From NCBI RefSeq assembly GCF_023273875.1, contig NZ_CP096882.1, forward strand, positions 2,728,001 to 2,792,000: DNA of 64,000 bases, written 5' to 3'. Each line of letters begins with the position of its first letter. Position 1 is the stretch's first letter. The notes below the pieces were generated by a model that was not told where the DNA came from, did not search any database, and worked only from the letters and a program-made list of their open reading frames with translations. Both the position numbers and the translations under genes were made by a program. Shown piece after piece: positions 7,770-15,903 of this stretch. The DNA is from Pseudarthrobacter sp. SSS035 (lineage in GTDB: Bacteria > Actinomycetota > Actinomycetes > Actinomycetales > Micrococcaceae).

Positions 7770-9335
7770 ATGCACATTTCCGCCAAGGACCTGGCCGCCC
7801 TCATCCCTGCGGACTTCACCCTGGGAGTGGCCACCGCGGCCTTCCAGATCGAAGGCGCGCTCACCGAGGACGGCAGGGGCCCGGCGGGCTGGGACGTGTT
7901 TTCGGCCAAGGAAGGTGCCATCGTGGACGGCCACAGCCCGGCCGTTGCCTGCGATCACTATCACCGCATGCCCTACGACGTTGCCCTGATGAAGCAGCTG
8001 GGCGTCGACTCGTACCGGTTCTCACTGTCCTGGCCCCGGATCCAGCCCAACGGCAGCGGGCCGGTGAACCCGGCCGGGCTGGCGTTCTATGACCGGCTCC
8101 TGGACGAGCTCCTGGCCAACGGGATTTCGCCCATGGTCACCCTCTATCACTGGGACACCCCGCTGGCACTGGACGACGCCGGCGGCTGGATGAATCGCGA
8201 TACCGCCTACCGCCTGGGGGAGTTCGCCGCGATCGCCGCCGCTGCTTACGGCGACCGCGTTGCCCGCTGGGTCACCATCAACGAGCCCGCCACGGTCAGC
8301 ACCAACGGCTACACCATGGGCCTGCACTCACCGGGCGAAGCGCTCATGCTCAACGCACTGCCCACCGTGCACCACCAGCTTCTGGGCCATGGGCTCGCGA
8401 TGCAGGCGCTGCGGGCGGCCGGGGTCCCCGGCGAGATCGGGATGACCAACGTGTACTCGCCCATGGTCCCGAACTCCATCAACCCCCTGGACTGGATGAG
8501 TGCGGGCCTGATGGACATCGCCCAGAACCGGCTGTACGCGGACCCCGTCCTCACGGGTCAGTATCCGGACATCATCCGCGCTGCGAAGTTCTTCGGCTCC
8601 TTTGACCATCCGGACGAGGACATGGAGATCATCTCCCAGCCGCTGGATTTCTACGGCCTGAACTACTACATGCCCACCAAGGTAGCGGTCGGCCCCGGTG
8701 ACGGGGCCGTGCCGGCGACCATGGCGGAGGCCATGGGCAGTGACCTGAGTGCGGCCGGCAATGGCGCCACGCCGTTCCACGTCGTGGCCTGGCCGGAGGC
8801 GGACATCACCGCCTACGGCTGGCCGGTGAAACCGGAGTACATCGGGGTGGCGCTAAAGGAAATGGCGGAGCGGTACGCGCATCTCCCGCCGGTGATCATC
8901 ACCGAGGGCGGGGCCAGTTTTGAGGACATCATCGTCCGGGACAAGTCCACCAACACCACCTTCATCCCGGACGAGCGGCGGCTGAAGTACCTGTCGGACC
9001 ACATCGAGGCCGCGCTGAAGGCCACGGCTCCCGGCGGTGACGCCGAGGGCATTGACCTGCGCGGATACTACGTGTGGTCGCTGCTGGACAACTTCGAATG
9101 GTCGGCAGGCTACAACCAGCCGTTCGGGTTGCTCCATGTTGATTTCGAGACCCAGGAGCGCACGCCGAAGGCGTCCTACTTCTGGCTTCAGGAGCTCATC
9201 GAGGAGCGGAATCTCGCCGCAGCGGCGAGTGCCGCCGTCGCGCAGGCCGCCAGTGAGGAGCCGGACACTGCCGCTGATCCTGAAACGCCGGTATCTCCCG
9301 ACGACGGCGTGACCACCTCGGGTGCCACCGCCTAG
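7770..9335 (+). CDS. Glycoside hydrolase family 1 beta-glucosidase
   Basis: A 521-residue GH1 enzyme from the ATG at 7770, preferred over 7728 because AAGG lies about 9 bp upstream and family alignment begins near ADFTLGVATAAFQIEGA. The acid/base glutamate is in TINEP (Glu172), and the nucleophile glutamate is in ITEGG (Glu379), where most members have TENG. DFYGLNYY and DNFEWSAGY are family landmarks. It hydrolyses beta-glucosides or related disaccharides in the cytosol. A 45-residue Ala/Pro-rich acidic tail is extra. Its 3' end overlaps the convergent FNT gene by 4 bp. Confidence 0.92.
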   Translation: MHISAKDLAALIPADFTLGVATAAFQIEGALTEDGRGPAGWDVFSAKEGAIVDGHSPAVACDHYHRMPYDVALMKQLGVDSYRFSLSWPRIQPNGSGPVNPAGLAFYDRLLDELLANGISPMVTLYHWDTPLALDDAGGWMNRDTAYRLGEFAAIAAAAYGDRVARWVTINEPATVSTNGYTMGLHSPGEALMLNALPTVHHQLLGHGLAMQALRAAGVPGEIGMTNVYSPMVPNSINPLDWMSAGLMDIAQNRLYADPVLTGQYPDIIRAAKFFGSFDHPDEDMEIISQPLDFYGLNYYMPTKVAVGPGDGAVPATMAEAMGSDLSAAGNGATPFHVVAWPEADITAYGWPVKPEYIGVALKEMAERYAHLPPVIITEGGASFEDIIVRDKSTNTTFIPDERRLKYLSDHIEAALKATAPGGDAEGIDLRGYYVWSLLDNFEWSAGYNQPFGLLHVDFETQERTPKASYFWLQELIEERNLAAAASAAVAQAASEEPDTAADPETPVSPDDGVTTSGATA

Positions 9336-10195
9336 CCTCGTGGGGAACTGTTGTGGTGTGCGTCCTCCGGGTCCTCGGGTGAGTCATCGCGCCGTTCCTT
9401 CACCAGCTTGCTGGCGCTCACCAGCCGCAGCGCTGTCACCAGCAGGATCCCGCCAAGCATGTTAAAGACCGCTACATAGGAAAACCAGCCGAGCCATTCA
9501 AGGTAGCTGATGTCAGCACCCGTGTGGATGGCACCGAAGATCAGCAGCGAGTCCAGGATCGAGTGGAAGAGCTGCAGCCCGTAGAGCAGGAAAGCGCCAA
9601 CGACGGCGGCCGCGATCTTGCCGGTGACGCTGTCAGTCCCGTGCTGCATGCGGGTCATCAACGTGATGGTGCTCCCCGCCAACACAGCAAGACACACGGT
9701 TTTCCAGTCAAACCCGGCGTCCAGATAGTGGTTGGCTTCCTTCGTGATGGTCTCGCTCCACTGCGGGAACGCTGTCATGATCAATGCCATGAACAGCCAA
9801 CCGCCCACCAGGTTGGCAATGAGTGTGCCGCCCCAGAGCTTGCCGAGTTGCGCGTAGCTTGCCTCCCGTGCGACGACGGCGGCAATGGGTACCAGGAAGC
9901 CTTCTGTGAACAGTTCGCTCTTGGCCAGCAGGAGGGCAATGAGGCCTGCACTGAAGGCCAGTCCCGCGAGAAGGTGGTTCCCGGTCTCATAGAGAACGCC
10001 GAGGTAGGCCATGATGCCAACGCCTATTTCAAACCCGCCGAACAAGCCGGTGATGAGCACGTCCCGAAAGGAGCGGTTCAGCCGCTGCGCGCCTTCCTCA
10101 ACCGTGCGGTCGAAGGATTCCTCCACCTCCTCCTCAACCGGGCCTGGATTGTCGCCAAGTTCCCGCCGCCGCGCATCGCCGTCGGTGTCGCTCAT
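9332..10195 (-). CDS. Formate/nitrite transporter (FNT) family channel
   Basis: A 287-residue membrane protein with about six transmembrane segments between residues 45 and 260, and acidic/basic hydrophilic tails. The stretch SAGLIALLLAKSELFTEGF followed by GTLIANLVGG fits the first half of the FNT (FocA/NirC/YfdC) fold. The residues between, and the tail with the acidic N-terminus, resemble the YfdC branch, whose substrate is not well defined. Probably a pentameric anion/acid channel. The convergent gene is the GH1 enzyme. Confidence 0.8.
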   Translation of the reverse strand: MSDTDGDARRRELGDNPGPVEEEVEESFDRTVEEGAQRLNRSFRDVLITGLFGGFEIGVGIMAYLGVLYETGNHLLAGLAFSAGLIALLLAKSELFTEGFLVPIAAVVAREASYAQLGKLWGGTLIANLVGGWLFMALIMTAFPQWSETITKEANHYLDAGFDWKTVCLAVLAGSTITLMTRMQHGTDSVTGKIAAAVVGAFLLYGLQLFHSILDSLLIFGAIHTGADISYLEWLGWFSYVAVFNMLGGILLVTALRLVSASKLVKERRDDSPEDPEDAHHNSSPRG

Positions 10196-10234
10196 GCGTG
10201 TCGCCTATCCGCCTGAAAGTGTGTGGTGATTCAT

Positions 10235-11317
10235 CTAGAGGAGGTCCAGGAGCTTAAGCTGTTTGGCCATCCCCGCGCCGTCCGGCGAATAGATCCAGGG
10301 GACCACCGACGTGGTGTGGTCGCCGTCCTCGGAGTGCCCGCCGGCGAAGACGGACTCGCTGACGGAGAGCTGCCGAATGGCGATGGCGGCCACTTTGTCG
10401 GCGTTTTCCTGGGCGAAGCCTGAGTAGATCTGTTCGTCGTGCTGGCCGTTGTCGCCGATCAGGAGCCACCGCATGTCCGGGAATTCCTTGGCGAGGCGCT
10501 CCAGGTTGCGGTGCTTGTGCTCCTGCCCGCTGCGGAACCAGCGGTCCTGGGTCAGGCCCCAGTCCGTGAGCAGGAGGGCGCCGGATGGATACATGTTCCG
10601 GCCCAGGAACCGCGCCAGGGTGGGGGCAGCATTCCACGGACCCGTGGACAGGTAGATGACGGGCGCGTCCGGGTGTTCAATGGTGAGCCTTTCCAGCAGG
10701 ACCGCCATCCCCGGCGTCGCCATCCGGGCCCGTTCGCTGAGGACAAACGTGTTCCACAGGGCCAGGAACGGCCTCGGCAGGGCGGTGACCATCACGGTAT
10801 CGTCGATGTCGGACACGATGCCGAACTTCGCATCGGCATCGATCACCTGGATCAGCGTCTCCACGGGTTCGGTCCCGTCAGCCCGCAGGATGGCCGTGTG
10901 CCAGCCCGGCGGGAGCTGCACGTCCACCACAGTGTCGATCAGGCCGCCCCGGTCCGCCCGGACCCGGGTGGTGACGCCGCCGATGGTAATTTCCACCTCG
11001 ATGAACTGCAGGGGGACGCTGGTGAAGGCCCGCCAGCCGCGGACGTTTTGTGTGCCGTTGCGGGCTGCGTGCTCGGCCCGGCTGCCCGGGGCGGGATTCC
11101 TGGTCAACAGGACGCGGCCAAGCACACGTACCCAGCTGGTTGAACCGTAGCCCTGGTACGCAATGGTCTGTGACGTGAAATTCCAGTGCTTGGCGAGCTC
11201 GATGCGGACGGCATTGACGACGTCGGAAATCCGGTGTGCCAGGCGGAGAATCCGGGTACCGGACAGCGGTGCGGGATGCGGAGTGTTCTGCGGTGAATTC
11301 TGAGGAGCCCTGTCCAT
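10235..11317 (-). CDS. App1 family protein (phosphatidate phosphatase-like, DUF2183)
   Basis: A 360-residue protein. The C-terminal half carries the App1/DUF2183 catalytic signature IVSDIDDTVM (DxDxT, HAD-like), followed by YLSTGPWN and LIGDNGQHDEQIY, as in yeast App1 phosphatidate phosphatase. The N-terminal half (about 20-180) is beta-rich. The predicted role is Mg-dependent dephosphorylation of a lipid or other phosphoester. The frame is open further upstream, but that would overlap the divergent GH15 gene, so ATG 11317 is chosen. GGAGG lies only one base from it, so a little doubt remains. Confidence 0.8.
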   Translation of the reverse strand: MDRAPQNSPQNTPHPAPLSGTRILRLAHRISDVVNAVRIELAKHWNFTSQTIAYQGYGSTSWVRVLGRVLLTRNPAPGSRAEHAARNGTQNVRGWRAFTSVPLQFIEVEITIGGVTTRVRADRGGLIDTVVDVQLPPGWHTAILRADGTEPVETLIQVIDADAKFGIVSDIDDTVMVTALPRPFLALWNTFVLSERARMATPGMAVLLERLTIEHPDAPVIYLSTGPWNAAPTLARFLGRNMYPSGALLLTDWGLTQDRWFRSGQEHKHRNLERLAKEFPDMRWLLIGDNGQHDEQIYSGFAQENADKVAAIAIRQLSVSESVFAGGHSEDGDHTTSVVPWIYSPDGAGMAKQLKLLDLL

Positions 11318-11452
11318 GCCTCCACTCTGCCACAGCGCAACCGCGCGACGGGCACCTTGGCGGTCCCGCCGTCGTGCGTGACGTGAGTCCTTAATCAGGA
11401 ACGCGGAGTGCCCACCCAACCCCAGCGGCAATCCTTGTGGCAGTGTATGGGA

Positions 11453-13264
11453 ATGGCGCGCATTGAAGATTATGCAGTTGTTGGCGACCTCCACACCGGC
11501 GCCCTGGTCAGCACCGAGGGTTCCATCGACTGGCTTTGCCTGCCGCGCTTCGACTCGCCGGCATGTTTCAACGCGCTCCTGGATACGCCGGAGGCCGGAC
11601 GCTGGCTACTGGCACCCGAGAGCGGCGGCACCTGCACCAGGCGCGGCTACCGGGAGGGGACCCTGATCCTGGAAACAGAATGGGAAACCCCGGAGGGTAC
11701 CGTCAGGGTTATTGACTTCATGCCGCCACGTGACGCGGTGGCTGACATCGTGCGGATCGTCGAGGGCGTGAGCGGAAGCGTCAGGATGCACGGTGAACTG
11801 GCGCTGAGGTTCGACTACGGGCATATCGTTCCCTGGGTGCGGCGCGACAAGCACGGCCTGCATGCCATCGCCGGCCCAGACTCCGTCTACTTCGTCACCA
11901 AGGCGCCGCTTCACGGCGAGGACATGCAGTCCGTCAGTGACTTCACAGTCCAGGCAGGGGAGCGCATCCCCTTTGTCCTGACGTGGGCCCCCAGCCACGT
12001 TCCCCGCCCGCACACGGTGGACGCCGAGGTAGTGCTGGGCACCACCCTGGCCTTCTGGCGCGGCTGGGCATCCCAGTGCACCGTGCAAGGCAAGTACCAG
12101 GATGCCGTGGTCCGTTCGCTGGTGACCCTGAAGGCGCTGACCTACGCTCCCACGGGCGGCATCGTCGCTGCGGTCACCACGTCCCTGCCGGAACAGCTGG
12201 GCGGTCCCCGCAACTGGGATTACCGCTTCTGCTGGCTGCGGGACGCCACCATGACGCTGCAGGCGCTCCTGGCCGCCGGCTACACCACCGAGGCTGCCGC
12301 CTGGCGTGACTGGCTGCTCCGCGCTGTGGCGGGCGATCCGGCCGACCTGCAGATCATGTACGGAATCCACGGCGAACGCAGGCTTCCGGAAATGGAACTG
12401 CCGTGGCTTGCCGGGTACGAGAATTCAAAACCGGTAAGGACCGGCAACGGCGCAGCCGAGCAGCTTCAGCTGGACGTCTGGGGCGAGGTCCTGGATTGCC
12501 TGGCGCTGACCAGGAACTCCCTGCTGAAACACACGGACGAGTCCTGGGACGTTCAGGTGGCTCTGATGCAGCACCTGGAGACCATCTGGGACCAGCCGGA
12601 CAACGGACTCTGGGAGATGCGCGGGCCGCGGCGCCATTTCACGCACTCCAAGGTAATGGCCTGGGTGGCCGCAGACCGGATGGTTAAGGGCGTCCGCGAT
12701 TTCGGCCTGCCCGGCCCCGTGGAACGCTGGGAGGCCCTTCGCGACACCATCCACCGGGACGTCATGGCCAACGGCTTCGACCCCGTCCGCAACACTTTTG
12801 TGCAGGCGTATGGCCGGCCCGAACTGGATGCCAGCCTGCTGCTGATCCCGCGGGTGGGCTTCCTGCCGCCGGATGATCCCCGGGTGCTGGGGACCATCGA
12901 CGCGATCCAGCGGGAGCTGACCGAAGACGGTTTTGTGCTGCGCTACCGTCCCGCCGACAGCGACGACGGCCTCCCGGGGGACGAAGGGGTGTTCCTGGCC
13001 TGCTCGTTCTGGTTGGTGGAGGCCCTGCTGGGCGCTGGGCGCAGGGAGGAGTCCACCGAACTCTTCGAACGGCTGCTGGAACTCCGCAACGATGTGGGTC
13101 TGCTGAGCGAGGAGTGGGGCGTCAGGGCGGGGCGGCAGCTGGGCAATACACCCCAGGCTTTCAGCCACTTCGCGCTTGTGACAAGCGCTCTTGAGCTTCA
13201 TCAGGATACAGTTCGCCGAAGTGACACACCTATTCCCCCGGAGACCGAACGGGTAGGGCAATGA
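11453..13264 (+). CDS. Glycoside hydrolase family 15 protein (glucoamylase/trehalase-like)
   Basis: A 603-residue protein with the bacterial GH15 N-terminal beta-domain signature IEDYAVVGDLHTGALVSTEG and SIDWLCLPRFDSP, and the (alpha/alpha)6 catalytic domain beginning around NWDYRFCWLRDATMTLQALL. Candidate catalytic acids lie in QADNGLWE-type and DEGVF regions (LPGDEGVFLACSFWLVEALL). It acts on alpha-glucosidic polysaccharides or trehalose; no signal peptide is seen, so it is cytosolic. ATG 11447 is an alternative start 6 bp upstream. It is divergent from the App1 gene. Confidence 0.88.
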   Translation: MARIEDYAVVGDLHTGALVSTEGSIDWLCLPRFDSPACFNALLDTPEAGRWLLAPESGGTCTRRGYREGTLILETEWETPEGTVRVIDFMPPRDAVADIVRIVEGVSGSVRMHGELALRFDYGHIVPWVRRDKHGLHAIAGPDSVYFVTKAPLHGEDMQSVSDFTVQAGERIPFVLTWAPSHVPRPHTVDAEVVLGTTLAFWRGWASQCTVQGKYQDAVVRSLVTLKALTYAPTGGIVAAVTTSLPEQLGGPRNWDYRFCWLRDATMTLQALLAAGYTTEAAAWRDWLLRAVAGDPADLQIMYGIHGERRLPEMELPWLAGYENSKPVRTGNGAAEQLQLDVWGEVLDCLALTRNSLLKHTDESWDVQVALMQHLETIWDQPDNGLWEMRGPRRHFTHSKVMAWVAADRMVKGVRDFGLPGPVERWEALRDTIHRDVMANGFDPVRNTFVQAYGRPELDASLLLIPRVGFLPPDDPRVLGTIDAIQRELTEDGFVLRYRPADSDDGLPGDEGVFLACSFWLVEALLGAGRREESTELFERLLELRNDVGLLSEEWGVRAGRQLGNTPQAFSHFALVTSALELHQDTVRRSDTPIPPETERVGQ

Positions 13265-13297
13265 GGGCCTGCCCCGCCCTTCACGTCCGGGAGAGAG

Positions 13298-13311
13298 GTA
13301 AGTATACTTAC
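13298..13311. promoter_or_regulatory. 14-bp perfect palindrome upstream of YegP-like gene
   Basis: GTAAGTATACTTAC reads the same on both strands and lies about 60 bp before the YegP-like start, within the 107-bp gap after the GH15 gene. It is AT-rich in otherwise GC-rich DNA, so it is a candidate operator or -10/-35 region for the following two-gene unit. The binding protein is unknown. Confidence 0.45.
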
Positions 13312-13371
13312 TAGACTCGCGGAGCGCTCCTATTTAGGCACAGCGCCGCGACTGAAAGAGGGGTGGTTGTA

Positions 13372-13665
13372 ATGGCCGGACATTTTGAGCTGGTGGATGC
13401 GCCTGACGGCGGCTATCGCTTGCGGATGTTGGATGGTTCAGGAAGCCTGATGGCTATCTCCGTGACCTTCCCAACGAAGCGCGCGGCGGTGGCCGGGATT
13501 GCGATGGCCCGCGAGATTGCCGGCACAGGCCTGATCAGGGACTTCAGCAGCAACGGTGCCGGAGCCGTCATCCGGGACCGGGTTGGCCCCGGGTCCTCCC
13601 CGAAAGACAATGCGGCTGCCCGCGCCAAGAAAGTGTCCGGGGCCGCTCGCGTTGTAGCCGGGTGA
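13372..13665 (+). CDS. YegP/DUF1508-like small protein
   Basis: A 97-residue protein beginning MAGHFELVDAPDGGYRLRML, with a YegP-type beta-beta-beta-alpha unit (about 1-55) and a basic C-terminal tail. YegP-like proteins have a small dimeric fold, often with unclear function and stress-associated expression. GAGGGG about 9 bp upstream supports ATG 13372. The HAD gene starts inside its stop codon (GTGA), so they are translationally coupled. A shorter paralogue lies at 49386-49583. Confidence 0.7.
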   Translation: MAGHFELVDAPDGGYRLRMLDGSGSLMAISVTFPTKRAAVAGIAMAREIAGTGLIRDFSSNGAGAVIRDRVGPGSSPKDNAAARAKKVSGAARVVAG

Positions 13666-14387
13666 TCACCCAAAGTCACGCCTTGGTCCGCGGGCGGCGG
13701 TTCGGCGTCCTTTTTGACGTTGATGGAACCTTGGTGGATTCCGCCTACATCCACACGCTCGCGTGGTGGCAGGCGTTCCGCCAGCACCAATATGACGTCC
13801 CCATGGCCGCCATTCACCGGTGCGTCGGGATGGGTGGCGACCGTTTGGTGGACACGCTTCTTCCCGCTGGCCGGGACCGCGAGGCCGACGCCGAAATCCT
13901 GGCCAGCCATGCGGCAGTCTTCGCGCAGAGCTGGCCGTCGCTGCGTCCGTTCGACGGCGCCAAGGAGCTGCTTGCACAGTGCCACGCCGGGGGACTCGCC
14001 GTCGCCCTGGCATCATCGGCACGAACGCAGGATCTGACGGCCACCCGCAAAGCCCTCGGTGCGGACGCGTTCATCCATGCCGCCACCAGCGCGGACGATG
14101 CGAAGGCAAGCAAGCCGGCCCCGGACATCCTCGTGGCCGCGCTTGAAGCAGTTGGTGTGGCCGCGGCCGGAGCAGTCTACGTGGGGGATGCGGTGTGGGA
14201 CATGCAAGCTGCTGCCGCGCTGGGAATCCCTGCCATCGGCGTCACCTGCGGCGGGACCAGCGCCGCCGAACTCCGCGAGGCAGGCGCGGCCGAGGTCTAC
14301 AACGGCCCCCGGGACCTCCTGGACAACCTTCAGGCAAGCGCCATCGGCAGGCTGCTGACGCTGGAATCGAACCCCGCCAGCGCCTAA
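13662..14387 (+). CDS. HAD family hydrolase (beta-phosphoglucomutase-like)
   Basis: A 241-residue HAD phosphatase: motif I FDVDGTLVDS at residues 18-27, motif II ASSA near 115, motif III Lys in DAKASKPAPDI, and motif IV GDAVWDMQAA. The helical cap inserted after motif I places it with subfamily I phosphatases (phosphoglycolate phosphatase or beta-phosphoglucomutase relatives). The substrate is unknown. The GTG start overlaps the stop of the YegP-like gene by 4 bp, implying coupling. Confidence 0.88.
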   Translation: MITQSHALVRGRRFGVLFDVDGTLVDSAYIHTLAWWQAFRQHQYDVPMAAIHRCVGMGGDRLVDTLLPAGRDREADAEILASHAAVFAQSWPSLRPFDGAKELLAQCHAGGLAVALASSARTQDLTATRKALGADAFIHAATSADDAKASKPAPDILVAALEAVGVAAAGAVYVGDAVWDMQAAAALGIPAIGVTCGGTSAAELREAGAAEVYNGPRDLLDNLQASAIGRLLTLESNPASA

Positions 14388-14473
14388 CAGCGCGAGGGGA
14401 CACTTGCGGCCCTGCCCGCGGGGGCTTAACTGTCCGTTCGCGCTGGTGCCGGGACGCTTGGGAGGGGGGACGG

Positions 14474-14851
14474 TTAGAGGGGGAGCAGGGCTGAGAGGTC
14501 AGCGCGCAGACCGGAGGCGGACACCCTGTGTGCCGCGACAGCGTCCGCCCAGCTCAACTGGCCGGTCACCATGCCCAGCCAGGTGGCGGCGTCGCACTCG
14601 ATCACGTTGGGCGGGGTCCCGCGGGTGTGCCGCGGCCCCTCCACACACTGGGTGACGCCGAACGGCGGCACCCGCACCTCCACCGAGTTCCCCGGCGCCC
14701 GCGCCGTCACCTCCTCCAGCGTGTACCGCACGGCCGTGGCCGTGACGTTGCGGGGGAGCGGAACGTCCGACGGCGATGCGGCGGCTTCCTGCCACGCGGC
14801 CACTGCCGCTGTGCCTTCTTCAATGCCGATCCGACGGCGTGCTACAGCCAT
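14474..14851 (-). CDS. Sterol carrier family protein (bacterial SCP-like)
   Basis: A 125-residue protein, MAVARRRIGIEEGTAAVAAW..., with the pattern of the actinobacterial SCP-type domain: YTLEEVTARAPGNSVEVRVPP, then GTPPNVIECDAATWLGMVTG. The fold is predicted to bind a hydrophobic ligand, but the function in Micrococcaceae is not established. Its start shares one base with the stop of the asparaginase gene (TGATG), so the two are probably translated from one mRNA. Confidence 0.75.
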   Translation of the reverse strand: MAVARRRIGIEEGTAAVAAWQEAAASPSDVPLPRNVTATAVRYTLEEVTARAPGNSVEVRVPPFGVTQCVEGPRHTRGTPPNVIECDAATWLGMVTGQLSWADAVAAHRVSASGLRADLSALLPL

Positions 14852-15867
14852 CAGTCCAGGAGCGCGGACACGGCAGGGCCAAGGCGGATCTTGCCCACCT
14901 CGTGGCTGCCGCCCATCACCGGGGCCACCACTTTTTCGAGAACGCTGGAGACGCCCGGAATATCCACGGCGCCAACCGCGGCGAGGAGGGTCAGGCCCAC
15001 CAGGGACGTGGCCCGCAGATTCCCGTCCAGCATCTTGATGGCCACCGAGACACCCTGGGGTGTGGCCATGGCCAGGACACCCTCGGCGCCGATCTTGGCG
15101 ATGATGCCCAGTTCGTCCATCACGATGGTGTTGGCTTCGCCGCGGCCCTGGACGGCCCAGGGGTAGTCGAGCATGGACGTGGCGATGGTGGCGGCTCGGG
15201 CGTTGTAGTTCTTGTCGCCCGGGGCCTTGGCCAGCATCGAGAACGCTCGCGCCAACCCGGTCAGCGAAATAGCGGCCACCGGGGCACCGCAGCCGTCAAT
15301 GCCCAGGTGGGCGATGCGCTCGCCGCTGTACTCCTCGATCACGCTGCGGACGCGCTGCTGCAGCGGATGGTTCGGCTCCAGGTAGCTGTGGGTATCCCAG
15401 CCGTTTTCGGTGCAGGCCCACAGGAAAGCGGCGTGCTTGCCGGAGCAGTTGAAGGCCAGCTTCGATTTGCCCTTTTCGGACCGGACCAGCCAGTTGCGGG
15501 CCGTCTCGTCCTGCGGCCAGGCGGCGGGGCACTGGAGCTGGTCCTCCCGGACGCCGGCGGCCTTGAGCATTCCCTCCACCACGTCCATGTGGTCCAGGGA
15601 GCCCACGTGGCTGCCGCAGGCGATGGCCACCTGGGCGCCGCGCAGCGGAACTCCGGACTGCATGGCCGCCAGGGCCTGCAGCGGTTTGAGCGCGGACCGT
15701 GCGTACAAGGGAGTCCGGATGTCACCGAGTTCTGTGACGACGGACCCGTCGGCGGACAGTACGACGGCTGAGCCGATGTGCCGGGACTCCACAAAACCGC
15801 TTCGTTCAATAACGGCGAGTTCGACGGCGGAGTCCACGGTGAACGTGGCATGCGGGTTGTGCGGCAT
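14851..15867 (-). CDS. L-asparaginase II family protein
   Basis: A 338-residue member of the L-asparaginase II family (distinct from the E. coli AnsA/B fold), recognised by ELAVIERSGFVESRHIGSAV, RSALKPLQALA (with the Ser-Ala-Leu-Lys-Pro nucleophile region), HMDVVEGML, NCSGKHAAFL and GIDGCGAPV. It is expected to hydrolyse asparagine or a related amide in the cytosol. It is upstream of the sterol-carrier-like gene in one transcription unit. Confidence 0.88.
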   Translation of the reverse strand: MPHNPHATFTVDSAVELAVIERSGFVESRHIGSAVVLSADGSVVTELGDIRTPLYARSALKPLQALAAMQSGVPLRGAQVAIACGSHVGSLDHMDVVEGMLKAAGVREDQLQCPAAWPQDETARNWLVRSEKGKSKLAFNCSGKHAAFLWACTENGWDTHSYLEPNHPLQQRVRSVIEEYSGERIAHLGIDGCGAPVAAISLTGLARAFSMLAKAPGDKNYNARAATIATSMLDYPWAVQGRGEANTIVMDELGIIAKIGAEGVLAMATPQGVSVAIKMLDGNLRATSLVGLTLLAAVGAVDIPGVSSVLEKVVAPVMGGSHEVGKIRLGPAVSALLD

Positions 15868-15903
15868 GTTGCCAGTCTAGGGGCGGAATCCTCTAATGCC
15901 GGG

